Source of the DNA: an uncultured Psychrobacter sp.
GTDB lineage: Bacteria; Pseudomonadota; Gammaproteobacteria; Pseudomonadales; Moraxellaceae
Assembly (NCBI RefSeq): GCF_947500265.1
Contig: NZ_CANMRN010000005.1
Coordinates: forward strand, 95,307 to 159,306
Length of the DNA: 64,000 nucleotides
Reading direction: 5' to 3'
Below, piece by piece: positions 48,395 through 58,261 of this stretch. The notes under the pieces were generated by a model that was not told the DNA's origin, did no database searches, and saw nothing but the letters and a program-made list of their open reading frames with translations. The translations under genes were made by a program, and so were the position numbers. How positions within the stretch are numbered: the first letter of the stretch is position 1; each line of letters opens with the position of its first letter.

Positions 48395-50248
48395 ATGCCA
48401 ACATCTCCCCAACCCCGCCGTGTACAGTTAGACAAAAAGCCTCCAGTCGAAAAGAAAGAAAGGCGGGCACTGCTGTGGGATATTCTAAAAAAACTGGCGG
48501 TATTTGCTAAACCTTATCGTCTGCTTATCATCGCTACCTTAGCGCTGACCGTCTTAGGCTCCTTTACCGCTCAGGTTAATGCATTTGTACTACGTTATAC
48601 CGTCGATACCTTGACCGAAATTGCCACGCTTGCGGATCCATGGCAGGCAGGTCTGCGAATGCTAGGGATTATTAGTGCTGTATTGCTGACCAAAGAGATC
48701 CTGTCGATATTCATCTCTTTTGGTCAGCGTTTTTTTGGTGAAAAGATTCGTATCAACTTGTCTCGCGACCTGTCTCAAAAAATCATTGAGCGCATCCTCA
48801 CCTATCGCATGGCGTTTTATACCAGCAGTGAAAACGACAGTGGCAAACTGCAAACCCGTATCGATTACGGTGTCAGCAGTTTAACCAGCCTTGTGCAAAA
48901 CTTCTTTATCGACATGCTACCGCTATTTACCAATGCGATTGTGGCACTTATCATCATGTTTTCGACCAATTTTTGGGTGGGTATGGTCGGTCTCATTATC
49001 ATACCCATTTACTTCTTTATCAGCCAAAAACAAGCACGTCGTCTGCAAGGTTTTCGTCGGCAGATGCGCGGGTTTCGAGAAGCCAAAAGCGGTTTGGTGA
49101 TCTCTTTGATTAATTCGATCAGCGTGGTGAAATCCTTTGTCCGTGAATCTATCGAGGCTGAAAAGCACTTAGCCATTCAAAAGGAAATGACCGACAATCA
49201 ACTGCGTATTCGTAGTATTGGCTTTATTTATGATGCCATCAAAACCTTTATCGAGCAGATTGGTGTGGTGGTTATCATCCTTCTCACCGCTTATTTTGTC
49301 CTACAAGGTGAGATGACCATTGGCATGATTTTATTTCATGTCATGCTGTTTCAGAACGTCGCCGCCCCTATCCGTCAATTACACCGCATCTACGACCAGA
49401 TCAATAATGCATTGACCTATGCCGAAGGGTTTTTTGATATTTTAGAAGATGATAAACAAGTCGAAAACATCGATGGTATCAGTAGCGAAAACCTAAAGGG
49501 TCATATCGAGCTTAAAAATGTCGATTTTACCTATCCTAATGGTACGCAAGCGTTAAAAAACGTCAGCTTTACCATCAAGCCCAACCGTATCACTGCACTG
49601 GTCGGCCTCTCTGGCGCAGGCAAGAGCACGATTATCAATCTATTAGTCAAGTTTTACGCGCCAGACGCTGGTACGATTTGTCTAGATGGGCATGATTTGG
49701 CTGACTGTGATACCCACGAATTGCGTCAGCGCATCGGCCTAGTACTACAGAGTAATCATATTTTTTCGGGTACGATCAGTGAAAACATCCGTTATGGCGA
49801 TATGAATGCTAGCGAAGATGACATCATCGTGGCTGCAAAAAAAGCCTCTATCCACGAGCAGATTATAGGGTTAGCTGATGGCTATGAGAGCACTGCTAAG
49901 TCCTTATCAGGCGGTCAACAGCAGCGTATTGCGCTGGCAAGGATGTTTTTAAAAGACCCACCTATTGTATTTTTGGACGAGCCGACAGCCAGCCTCGATG
50001 CTATCGCAAGTCAACAGGTCAAAAAAAGCCTAGATCTGATCAAAAAAGACCGTACCGTCATTATGGTCTCGCACAATATCGCCCAAATTATCGATGCCGA
50101 CGATCTCGTGGTGATAGAAAATGGCGAAGTGGTTGAGACAGGTACACATGAGGTACTTTATGCCCAACGCGGCAAATACTTTGAAATCTTTAGCGCTATG
50201 TCTGATAGCCTAAACTTAGATAAAATCAGCCAGACCCTAAACGGTTAG
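48395..50248 (+). CDS. ABC transporter, permease/ATP-binding fusion
   Basis: Six-TM domain plus Walker A GLSGAGKSTII, signature LSGGQQQRIALARM, Walker B IVFLDEPTASLD. Confidence 0.95.
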   Translation: MPTSPQPRRVQLDKKPPVEKKERRALLWDILKKLAVFAKPYRLLIIATLALTVLGSFTAQVNAFVLRYTVDTLTEIATLADPWQAGLRMLGIISAVLLTKEILSIFISFGQRFFGEKIRINLSRDLSQKIIERILTYRMAFYTSSENDSGKLQTRIDYGVSSLTSLVQNFFIDMLPLFTNAIVALIIMFSTNFWVGMVGLIIIPIYFFISQKQARRLQGFRRQMRGFREAKSGLVISLINSISVVKSFVRESIEAEKHLAIQKEMTDNQLRIRSIGFIYDAIKTFIEQIGVVVIILLTAYFVLQGEMTIGMILFHVMLFQNVAAPIRQLHRIYDQINNALTYAEGFFDILEDDKQVENIDGISSENLKGHIELKNVDFTYPNGTQALKNVSFTIKPNRITALVGLSGAGKSTIINLLVKFYAPDAGTICLDGHDLADCDTHELRQRIGLVLQSNHIFSGTISENIRYGDMNASEDDIIVAAKKASIHEQIIGLADGYESTAKSLSGGQQQRIALARMFLKDPPIVFLDEPTASLDAIASQQVKKSLDLIKKDRTVIMVSHNIAQIIDADDLVVIENGEVVETGTHEVLYAQRGKYFEIFSAMSDSLNLDKISQTLNG

Positions 50249-50319
50249 GAATGGTTAATGCCAGCCTAAATCGTTATAATGCCAATCTTTTACTGCCTAT
50301 TGCCAGAAGCTAGCCCACT

Positions 50320-50946
50320 ATGACTTGTGAATTTTCTTTAAAAACCTTTGACGAGCTGACCTCAGTTGACCTTTATCATATTTTAAAGGCGCGCTCGCAA
50401 GTGTTTGTCGTCGAACAAAACTGTGCCTATCAAGATATGGATGAAGTGGATTTCGATTGCTTGCACCTAATCGCTCATCAAAATGCAGCATTGGTGGGCT
50501 ATTGCCGTATCATTCCACCTGAGTTTAATAAGCTAAAATCCAACCTATCGGTTGCTGATCCTAGGATTAAGACCAACCACACCGCGATGCCAGCCATCGG
50601 TAGAGTGCTTGTACTATCAGAGCATAGAGGTGATGGTCTAGCACGGCAGATGATGAATCAGGCTATTGCACAGTGCCGAAAAAAGTACGGTAAAAAGCGT
50701 CCGATTATCATCTCGGCACAGGTTTACTTACTTAGTTTTTATGAGTCATTAGGTTTTGTGCCTGAAGGCGAGCACTACCTCGAGGACAATATCGAGCATG
50801 TGAAAATGGTGCTATACGTTGCTAAGAAAAACAAGATCAAAAAAGAGAGTACGGATACTGCGTCAACCACGACTAAAGTTTTAAGTTTCCTGCTGTTTAT
50901 CATGGCCGCTTTGTTTGTTTTAGGCCTGTTGTACTTAATGATTTAG
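50320..50946 (+). CDS. GNAT N-acetyltransferase (ElaA-like) with C-terminal TM helix
   Basis: LYHILKARSQVFVVEQNCAYQDMDEVDFDCLHL; IGRVLVLSEHRGDGLARQMM; C-terminal VLSFLLFIMAALFVLGLLYLMI. Confidence 0.85.
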   Translation: MTCEFSLKTFDELTSVDLYHILKARSQVFVVEQNCAYQDMDEVDFDCLHLIAHQNAALVGYCRIIPPEFNKLKSNLSVADPRIKTNHTAMPAIGRVLVLSEHRGDGLARQMMNQAIAQCRKKYGKKRPIIISAQVYLLSFYESLGFVPEGEHYLEDNIEHVKMVLYVAKKNKIKKESTDTASTTTKVLSFLLFIMAALFVLGLLYLMI

Positions 50947-50984
50947 ATCACTGCTAACGTCTTAATTCTTAACATAATTCAAAT

Positions 50985-51087
50985 TGGTTGTTCCATATTG
51001 AGTGTGCTACTTTTAAATGATGATTCCTTTAAAAGGACGGCTGAGATAATCAGTCAAGGAAGTAGCACACTCAATATGGAACAACCA
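50985..51087. repeat. 28-bp perfect inverted repeat flanking a 47-nt spacer, ending at the prpD start codon
   Basis: TGGTTGTTCCATATTGAGTGTGCTACTT (50985-51012) and AAGTAGCACACTCAATATGGAACAACCA (51060-51087). Confidence 0.95.
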
Positions 51088-52640
51088 TGTCAAATAATCA
51101 CTTAGATAACCATTCAAATAAAGCCAATTCAAATACAAACGATGCGACGGTAGAGAGTAATGTCCGTCCAGAATATGACAATGAAATTCAAAAAATCGCC
51201 GATTACGTTCTTAATTATTCAATAGACGGGCAGTCACCAAACCCTACTGATGCGTGGAATACCGCGCGCCACTGTCTAATGGACACGCTTGGCTGTGGCT
51301 TACTTGCGCTGCGCTTCCCTGAATGCACCAAGCACTTAGGGCCTGATTGCCCCGATCAAATAACGCCGCATGGCGCTCGCGTCCCTGGCACCTCCTATAG
51401 GCTAGACCCCATCAAGGCTGCTTTTGACATTGGCTGTATGGTGCGCTGGCTTGACTATAACGATACGTGGCTTGCTGCTGAATGGGGCCATCCTTCTGAT
51501 AACTTGGGTGGTATCTTGGCGGTCGCGGACTATATCAGTCAGAAAAATATCAGCCAAGGACAAGCACCACTGACCATGAGAGCAGTGCTTGAAGCCATGA
51601 TCATGGCGCATGAAATTCAAGGCGTACTGGCACTCGAAAACTCATTCAACCGTGTGGGGCTCGATCATGTGTTTTTGGTCAAGTTAGCATCAACAGCCGT
51701 CGTCGCCAAACTTTATCAGCTACCACGTGAGCGCATCATGGCAGCGATCTCACAAGCCATCGTTGATGGTCAGGCACTGCGCACCTATCGTCATGCACCC
51801 AATGCTGGCAGCCGAAAATCATGGGCAGCAGGCGATGCAACCAGTCGTGCAGTACGTCTGGTCGATATAACGGTACGTGGTGAAATGGGTATCCCTGGCG
51901 CATTAACTGCACCGCAGTGGGGATTCTATGATGTGCTATTTAGCCATACCAATAAGGATCTAGCGACAAAGCCTGAAGGCGAACGTTGCTTTAAATTCCA
52001 GCGGGATTTTGGTAGTTACGTGATGGAAAATATCTTATTTAAAATAAGCTTTCCAGCTGAATTTCATGCGCAGACTGCTTGTGAAGCCGCTGTGATTCTG
52101 CACCCGCACATCGAAGACAGAATCGACGATATCGAGAGAATTGTCCTGACCACCCATGACTCAGCGATTCGAATCATTTCAAAAGAAGGCGCGCTTGCCA
52201 ATCCAGCAGATAGAGATCACTGTTTGCAGTATATGGTGGCTGTGCCGCTGCTGACAGGCGATCTGATGGCAGAGAACTACGAGGATGACTATCACGAACA
52301 GCATTTGTCAATCGATGAACTGCGCAGCAAGATGGTCGTAGAAGAAAACGCGCAGTATTCAAAAGATTACCATGACCCAAGCAAGCGCTCTATTGCCAAC
52401 GCCATTCAAGTATTTTTTAACGATGGCAGCAGTACAGAAAAAGTGGCTGTTGAATACCCTATCGGGCATAAACGCCGCCGCGCTGAGGGCATCCCTGTGC
52501 TGGAAGCCAAGTTCCGCGCCAGTCTGGTCACTCGTTTTATCGAAAGTCGTTGTCAGCAGATCGTTGAGCTGTGCGACGATCAAGAAAGACTAGAACAAAC
52601 ACCCGTTAATGAGTTTATGTCACTGTTTGAAGCGTATTAA
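51087..52640 (+). CDS. prpD: 2-methylcitrate dehydratase
   Basis: [54 protein letters not shown]. Confidence 0.95.
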   Translation: MSNNHLDNHSNKANSNTNDATVESNVRPEYDNEIQKIADYVLNYSIDGQSPNPTDAWNTARHCLMDTLGCGLLALRFPECTKHLGPDCPDQITPHGARVPGTSYRLDPIKAAFDIGCMVRWLDYNDTWLAAEWGHPSDNLGGILAVADYISQKNISQGQAPLTMRAVLEAMIMAHEIQGVLALENSFNRVGLDHVFLVKLASTAVVAKLYQLPRERIMAAISQAIVDGQALRTYRHAPNAGSRKSWAAGDATSRAVRLVDITVRGEMGIPGALTAPQWGFYDVLFSHTNKDLATKPEGERCFKFQRDFGSYVMENILFKISFPAEFHAQTACEAAVILHPHIEDRIDDIERIVLTTHDSAIRIISKEGALANPADRDHCLQYMVAVPLLTGDLMAENYEDDYHEQHLSIDELRSKMVVEENAQYSKDYHDPSKRSIANAIQVFFNDGSSTEKVAVEYPIGHKRRRAEGIPVLEAKFRASLVTRFIESRCQQIVELCDDQERLEQTPVNEFMSLFEAY

Positions 52641-52728
52641 ATTTATGCTTTACTAGTACGATAGCGTCAGTTTCTTAATGCATTTATCTAGCCACTTATC
52701 GCCGTACTATATGTTATTGATTTGAAGA

Positions 52729-53508
52729 CTACCAAGGTATCGACTCTCCTGCCCAATCGACAAAACTGCCTGACTGAGTAGCAGTCATACCTGAAAGCAC
52801 TTCCAATAAGCACTCCGCGCTATACGCTGGCGAGAATAGATGTCCTTCAGCGACATTGCCTTGGAACGGTGCAGACAGCTGAGTATTCACGGTGCCTGGT
52901 TGCATGACCACCACGCACACATCTTTAAGTGATCTGCCCCATTCAATACTCAGGTTTTTCATCCCCATATTGAGCGCCGCCTTACTCATTCTATAGCTAT
53001 ACCAACCGCCTAGCTGGTTATCAGTGATACTACCGACGCGGGCTGATACGGTCGCAAAAACAGCAGGATGATTGGCGCTGCGATTAGCCTTGGCGAGCAA
53101 CGGCTTGATGTGTTTGGCTATCAGCAAACTGGCTAGGGCATTGATTTTCATATTTTGCAAAAAGAACTCCGTTTCCATCTGTCGCAAGGCCTTTTCTGGC
53201 TGCGCTGTCTCTGTATGTAATAATCCCACGCAGTTGATTACCCAATCCACATGACTGACTGTCTGTTTGATGGTATCGGCAGCTTTCTTAATACTTTCCT
53301 CATCACTGACGTCCATTGGCAGCCAGTGCAGGTTTTCTGCTTCAATGTTTGGCTCATTTCTATGATAAGTAGCAAATACTTGTGTGCGATGGCTTTGATT
53401 AGATTGACTGTCCGTTGTCTGTTGTACCAGCTGCTGTACCATGGCTTGACCAATGCCGCCTGTTCCACCGATGATAAGATAGGTTTTATTATTCATTTCG
53501 TTATTCAT
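52729..53508 (-). CDS. SDR-family oxidoreductase
   Basis: YLIIGGTGGIGQAMVQ cofactor motif; YSYRMSKAALNMGMKNL YxxxK. Confidence 0.93.
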   Translation of the reverse strand: MNNEMNNKTYLIIGGTGGIGQAMVQQLVQQTTDSQSNQSHRTQVFATYHRNEPNIEAENLHWLPMDVSDEESIKKAADTIKQTVSHVDWVINCVGLLHTETAQPEKALRQMETEFFLQNMKINALASLLIAKHIKPLLAKANRSANHPAVFATVSARVGSITDNQLGGWYSYRMSKAALNMGMKNLSIEWGRSLKDVCVVVMQPGTVNTQLSAPFQGNVAEGHLFSPAYSAECLLEVLSGMTATQSGSFVDWAGESIPW

Positions 53509-53727
53509 ATGGCACCTTCCTTTTTTTGATATGTCTCTTTGATACGCTTTTTGACAAGATTGGGTTTCATTTATTCATTTTGGCTGACTTTATAAGCGTT
53601 TACTATGATAAAAATAATACAAGTCATCCTCATTCTATATACGCTACAATAATCTATAACGATTAGAACGCCTGTTTTCGGATTGCTATTTATTATATTG
53701 ACGCCTTCATACGGATATTATCGCATT

Positions 53728-55128
53728 ATGCTATCACCCCAAGATCAACTGACCGAGCTGGTACGTGCTTTAGAGACCGATCAGCACGTCTTTGCCACTG
53801 ACCCGTTATTAATCACGGAAAAGCTACAGGGCGAGGACGGTACGCCTATTCAAAAGTTGCATCGACGGGCATCACGTATAGATAGTAACGGGGCGCTTGC
53901 GCGTGTGCTAGGCAAGATTGACGGCCGTATAAAAGGCATTATGATCGTTATGAGCGTGGTGTGGTGTATCTCAGGGTTTTTGGGGTTATTTACGCTATTG
54001 CAGTCTAATGTTGTGAACTTCTTTTATGTGTTGGTCTGCCTACTTGGTTTTCATACCATTATGCTTGGTGGGTGGCTCGTCATAACCCTTATCAATCGAG
54101 ATCAGCAATCGCCCAGTTGGTTTGCGAGCTTTGTCAGTCCAAGTTATCTCATACGTGGTAAGGATGATGTGACCAAGGCGGCCGTCGATCTGTATGAGCA
54201 CCAGTTGCAGCATAGCGGTATGCGTTGGTATTTGGGGCGGTTTAGCCATCAGTTGTGGCTCGCGACATTGACCGGTATGCTGCTTGCGATTATATTCTTG
54301 TTGGTTGTACGTCAGTATAGCTTTAGCTGGGAGTCAACCTTACTCTCTGATCAGGCGCTGGTGAGCTTGACTCAAGTATTAGGTTGGCTACCTAGTATGG
54401 TGGGATTTGGTGTGCCAGACAGCACAGCGATCGCACAGAGCAGGCTTGTCACCGAAGCGATGCCGCTGTCTGTTGCACGGCAGTGGGCAGGGTTACTGGT
54501 TGGTAGCTTGCTGATGTACGGTATTGTACCGCGAGCGATAGCATGGGCATTCTGTGCATTGATGTTCCGCCGCAAAAAAATGCGTTTGGATATCAAACAA
54601 CCGTATTATCAAAAAATCCTAAACTTTTGGCAGCGGCACGTGGTGGATGCTGATGACTTTACAGAGGCACCAGCCCCTATCGCTCCAAAAGCGACGGTCA
54701 GTGCGGGCAAGAAGTTAGTTGCGCTACTTGAATACCCTGCAGATCAGAACAAATGGTGGCAGTCAGGGCTTGATGACAGCCATCATGGTTTTGGACAATC
54801 AAGCGAAGTTGAGGATTTTGGTATCGTTGATGACCGTGATGATATGACACGGCTAAAAAACTACTTAGATGCGCATCCTGTGCAAGTCTTGCTTGGCATT
54901 CATAGCAACGCACTGCCCGACCGCGGTACGCTACGCAAACTCGATCAAATTGCTGCTCACGCCAAAGATGGACTTATCGTACAACTGCTTAGCGATACCA
55001 ACTCTGCTGCTGACTTAACTGACGCACGTACCGATGATGAGCCACTAGACAAACAAACGGTTCGCTATCAACAGTGGCAAACGGCTCTTTCTGCACGAAA
55101 GATTGGCTTGGTTGATATTGATGCTTAA
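53728..55128 (+). CDS. DUF2868-type membrane protein
   Basis: RASRIDSNGALARVLGKIDGR; multi-TM; genomic proximity to a DUF3482 GTPase. Confidence 0.65.
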   Translation: MLSPQDQLTELVRALETDQHVFATDPLLITEKLQGEDGTPIQKLHRRASRIDSNGALARVLGKIDGRIKGIMIVMSVVWCISGFLGLFTLLQSNVVNFFYVLVCLLGFHTIMLGGWLVITLINRDQQSPSWFASFVSPSYLIRGKDDVTKAAVDLYEHQLQHSGMRWYLGRFSHQLWLATLTGMLLAIIFLLVVRQYSFSWESTLLSDQALVSLTQVLGWLPSMVGFGVPDSTAIAQSRLVTEAMPLSVARQWAGLLVGSLLMYGIVPRAIAWAFCALMFRRKKMRLDIKQPYYQKILNFWQRHVVDADDFTEAPAPIAPKATVSAGKKLVALLEYPADQNKWWQSGLDDSHHGFGQSSEVEDFGIVDDRDDMTRLKNYLDAHPVQVLLGIHSNALPDRGTLRKLDQIAAHAKDGLIVQLLSDTNSAADLTDARTDDEPLDKQTVRYQQWQTALSARKIGLVDIDA

Positions 55129-55325
55129 TAAATTTTAAGGTGTAATCCTATAATATTTCATAAACTTATCATTATGACTAGCATGATATACAATAAATAA
55201 ATATTATAGGTCTTTAACCTCAGACAGGCCTAAAGACTTATTGATATAACAGTTAAGATATATTTTGATAGCTGTGACGTCATATCAAGATGACAAGGAT
55301 GTTTTATAGTGGCTAGGAGCCCAAG

Positions 55326-56309
55326 ATGGCAGCATATATCTCTTTAGACAGCCCCCTTATGACTCTAGGTCAGTATGGTCAACTATTGGATGGTTACCGA
55401 GAGGCATTAAACCAAAGTATCTTAACGGCTGCGCCAGAGTCATGGCAGCCAATGCTAGAGAGCATTCTACCCGCGTATTGGCAAGAGTGGCTACTACCGC
55501 TGGCTGGTGGTCCATTTTTCTTGTTATTTTTGGCAGAATGGTTCTATCAGTCCAAGCGTGGCAATAGTAAAAGCTTTAGCTTGCGCCGTGCGATGACCAA
55601 TTTTAGCTTGGGCGGCTCTTATTTAGGGTTTGAATTGATTGTCCAAGCGCTTATCGTCATACCTATCTGCTTATGGTTATATCAATATCGCTTATTTACT
55701 ATTGAGGTGACATGGCTTACCGCCATCCCTATATTCGTTGCGGTTGAGTTTAGCTATTACTGGTTCCATCGCGCGTCACACCGTATGAATTGGTTTTGGT
55801 CAGCGCATGTCGTGCACCATTCAGATGACCATATGAATCTGTCCACTGCCATGCGTCAAAGCCTGCTGTACTCAGTGACGGGATGGTGGCTATTCTTTGT
55901 CCCGCTGATGATGTTGGGCGTACATCCTGTCTGGGTATTCTTCTTTTATGCGTTAGATTTGATTTATCAATTCTTTATCCATACCGAAACAGTAGGAAAA
56001 TTTCCAAAATGGATTGAGTATGTTTTTGATACCCCATCCAATCACCGCGCCCACCATGGCACCAATAATGAATATATTGACCAAAATTACGGCGGCGTGC
56101 TCATTATTTTTGATCGCTGGTTTGGCACTTATGTAGAAGAAGATACCGCCAATAACCCCGTCCAATATGGTGCCGTTGGTGAAGCCAGTCATGACAATAT
56201 CGTCAGCCTGATATTTGGGGTTTTTTACCGTATGTGGCAGCGGTTTTTTCGTGCCAAAGGGCTTAAGAAAAAGCTAAAGGTACTGCTGCGTCCACCAAGT
56301 GCTGTCTAA
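55326..56309 (+). CDS. Sterol desaturase/fatty acid hydroxylase family protein
   Basis: Histidine motifs HRASH, HVVHHSDDHMN, NHRAHHGTN. Confidence 0.93.
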   Translation: MAAYISLDSPLMTLGQYGQLLDGYREALNQSILTAAPESWQPMLESILPAYWQEWLLPLAGGPFFLLFLAEWFYQSKRGNSKSFSLRRAMTNFSLGGSYLGFELIVQALIVIPICLWLYQYRLFTIEVTWLTAIPIFVAVEFSYYWFHRASHRMNWFWSAHVVHHSDDHMNLSTAMRQSLLYSVTGWWLFFVPLMMLGVHPVWVFFFYALDLIYQFFIHTETVGKFPKWIEYVFDTPSNHRAHHGTNNEYIDQNYGGVLIIFDRWFGTYVEEDTANNPVQYGAVGEASHDNIVSLIFGVFYRMWQRFFRAKGLKKKLKVLLRPPSAV

Positions 56310-56311
56310 TA

Positions 56312-56420
56312 TAGTCAATTCTCTATACATTGGATACGATGTCAGTCTCGCTTAGCCTACTATTTGTAGTGCTTTCACTCGTCTTCCTTGTATCTAATGT
56401 ATATTGAACCGACTAGAGCA
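56312..56420. repeat. MITE-like intergenic element with imperfect terminal inverted repeats
   Basis: TATACATTGGATACGA ... TTGTATCTAATGTATA, an imperfect 16-bp inverted repeat around a roughly 50-nt core. Confidence 0.5.
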
Positions 56421-56548
56421 TGATTACAAATGCGTGGACTACGATTTATGATATGACAATACGCATTCATAACCGATACCCAGTCAGATTTGTTTTACAA
56501 TAAATGGCTACTATGTGTTTTTGCCATCAATAAATATAAGACGTTACT

Positions 56549-58225
56549 ATGAATAATGACAATAAAAATAATCATGAGAGTAATAAGCCTGCAGGTCTCT
56601 TTGCAGACAAGGCTTATGAGCCAACTCCTGATGTCTCAAGCATTCCTTCAGAAAACACCTCAAAATCCACAGTAGCTCAGTCAATAGCTACTCAGGATAA
56701 TCAACCTGTATCAACCGATACATCAGCAACGACAGCACCAGCGTCAAGGGTAACAAAGAAAACGATTGCCAGTGGTGAACCGCTTAAATTAGCCGTTGTT
56801 GGTCATACCAATACGGGTAAAACCTCTATACTGCGCACGTTATTGCGAGACGTATATTTCGGTGAAGTCAAAAACGAAGCGGCGACCACGCGTCACGTCG
56901 AGCAAGCACAGCTGACAGACAGTCGCACTGGTGAGGTGCTAGTGGCATTATACGACACACCTGGTCTGGAAGATGCTTCAGGGCTTATGGACTGGCTAGA
57001 GGATAATACTGCCAGTCGCCGTGATGGTATTGAACGTCTGCAACAGTTTTTGGCGGCGGATGTCGCTCAAGGTGCAGACAGTTATGACTTGCCCTATGAT
57101 TATAGCCAAGAAGCCAAAGTGATTCGTCAGCTGCTGACAAGTGATATGGCCATTTACGTGGTAGATGCTCGTGAGCCTGTATTGGGTAAATATAAAGATG
57201 AGCTAGCGATTTTGTCTTGGGCTGCGATTCCTGTGATGCCTGTTTTTAATTTTACCGACAGTCAGAATGCCAATATCGACGACTGGCAAACGATGCTGGC
57301 AAGACGCAATCTGCATATTTCAACGCGTTTCGATTCGGTCGCGTTTGAGTTTGAAGATGAGATGCGTCTATGGAAAAACCTAGCCACCATGCTTACTCAC
57401 TCTGAAATGCTTGAGCAGTTGATGCAACGTCGAACGGAAGACTGGGCGCAGCTGTATGATGAGGCCAATATCATCATCGCTGATTTTTTATTGAATGTTG
57501 CTGCCTTTGTGCGCGAGATCAATGAAGATGACGACCCATTGCCTGTGTTACAGCAAATGCAAGAAGCCGTTAGGCAAAGTGAACGTGCGATGCAGCACAA
57601 CCTACTTAACCTTTATAAGTTTTATGACAACGCGGTCGCAGCAACGCCGCTTGAATTACAAGCCTATCAACAAGACCCTTTTAACCCTGAACTTCTCAAG
57701 AGCTACGGTATTCGTACCACTTCTGGTGCAGCAGCTGGCGCGCTTCTAGGACTAGGTATCGATGCCGCAGCCCTAGGTACCACACTGGGATTGGGTGCTG
57801 CAATAGGCGGTATCGCAGGCGGGTTGCTATCGAATACCAGCAGTATTGCCGATAGGATTACTGGGGTAAAACGCTTATATATCGATCCTGCTACGTTGAC
57901 GCTATTAGCAACGCGAGCATTAGACTTACTTACTGCATTACGTCATCGTGGTCATGCTGCTACAGATGCCACTCAGTTATTATATAAAGGCGAAAACAGC
58001 AGTCTTGGAACGTCGCTAACTGACGACAGTGACCATGCAGATGAAGACAATAATCCAATTACTGTATGGCCGGCTCATAAATTACCAAGTGAGCTTAAAA
58101 AAGCCCGAGGTAAACCGCAATGGTCGTCGCTTAGCAGCGGCAAGTCCGAACAAGCTCAGTTATTACGCACAGACATGGCATGGTCGCTGTCAGGTAAACT
58201 ACAGTCGTATAAACGTGAGTCATAA
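56549..58225 (+). CDS. GTPase with DUF3482-type C-terminal domain
   Basis: LAVVGHTNTGKTSILRTLL G1; ALYDTPGLED G3; glycine-zipper AAAGALLGLGIDAAALGTTLGLGAAIGGIAGGLL. Confidence 0.85.
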   Translation: MNNDNKNNHESNKPAGLFADKAYEPTPDVSSIPSENTSKSTVAQSIATQDNQPVSTDTSATTAPASRVTKKTIASGEPLKLAVVGHTNTGKTSILRTLLRDVYFGEVKNEAATTRHVEQAQLTDSRTGEVLVALYDTPGLEDASGLMDWLEDNTASRRDGIERLQQFLAADVAQGADSYDLPYDYSQEAKVIRQLLTSDMAIYVVDAREPVLGKYKDELAILSWAAIPVMPVFNFTDSQNANIDDWQTMLARRNLHISTRFDSVAFEFEDEMRLWKNLATMLTHSEMLEQLMQRRTEDWAQLYDEANIIIADFLLNVAAFVREINEDDDPLPVLQQMQEAVRQSERAMQHNLLNLYKFYDNAVAATPLELQAYQQDPFNPELLKSYGIRTTSGAAAGALLGLGIDAAALGTTLGLGAAIGGIAGGLLSNTSSIADRITGVKRLYIDPATLTLLATRALDLLTALRHRGHAATDATQLLYKGENSSLGTSLTDDSDHADEDNNPITVWPAHKLPSELKKARGKPQWSSLSSGKSEQAQLLRTDMAWSLSGKLQSYKRES

Positions 58226-58261
58226 ATTACTAGCGAACTATCAGCGAACTATCTATGCACC

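Noticed and set aside
52640-52729. Possible terminator between convergent prpD and SDR genes
   Set aside because: No convincing stem plus U-tract found by eye.
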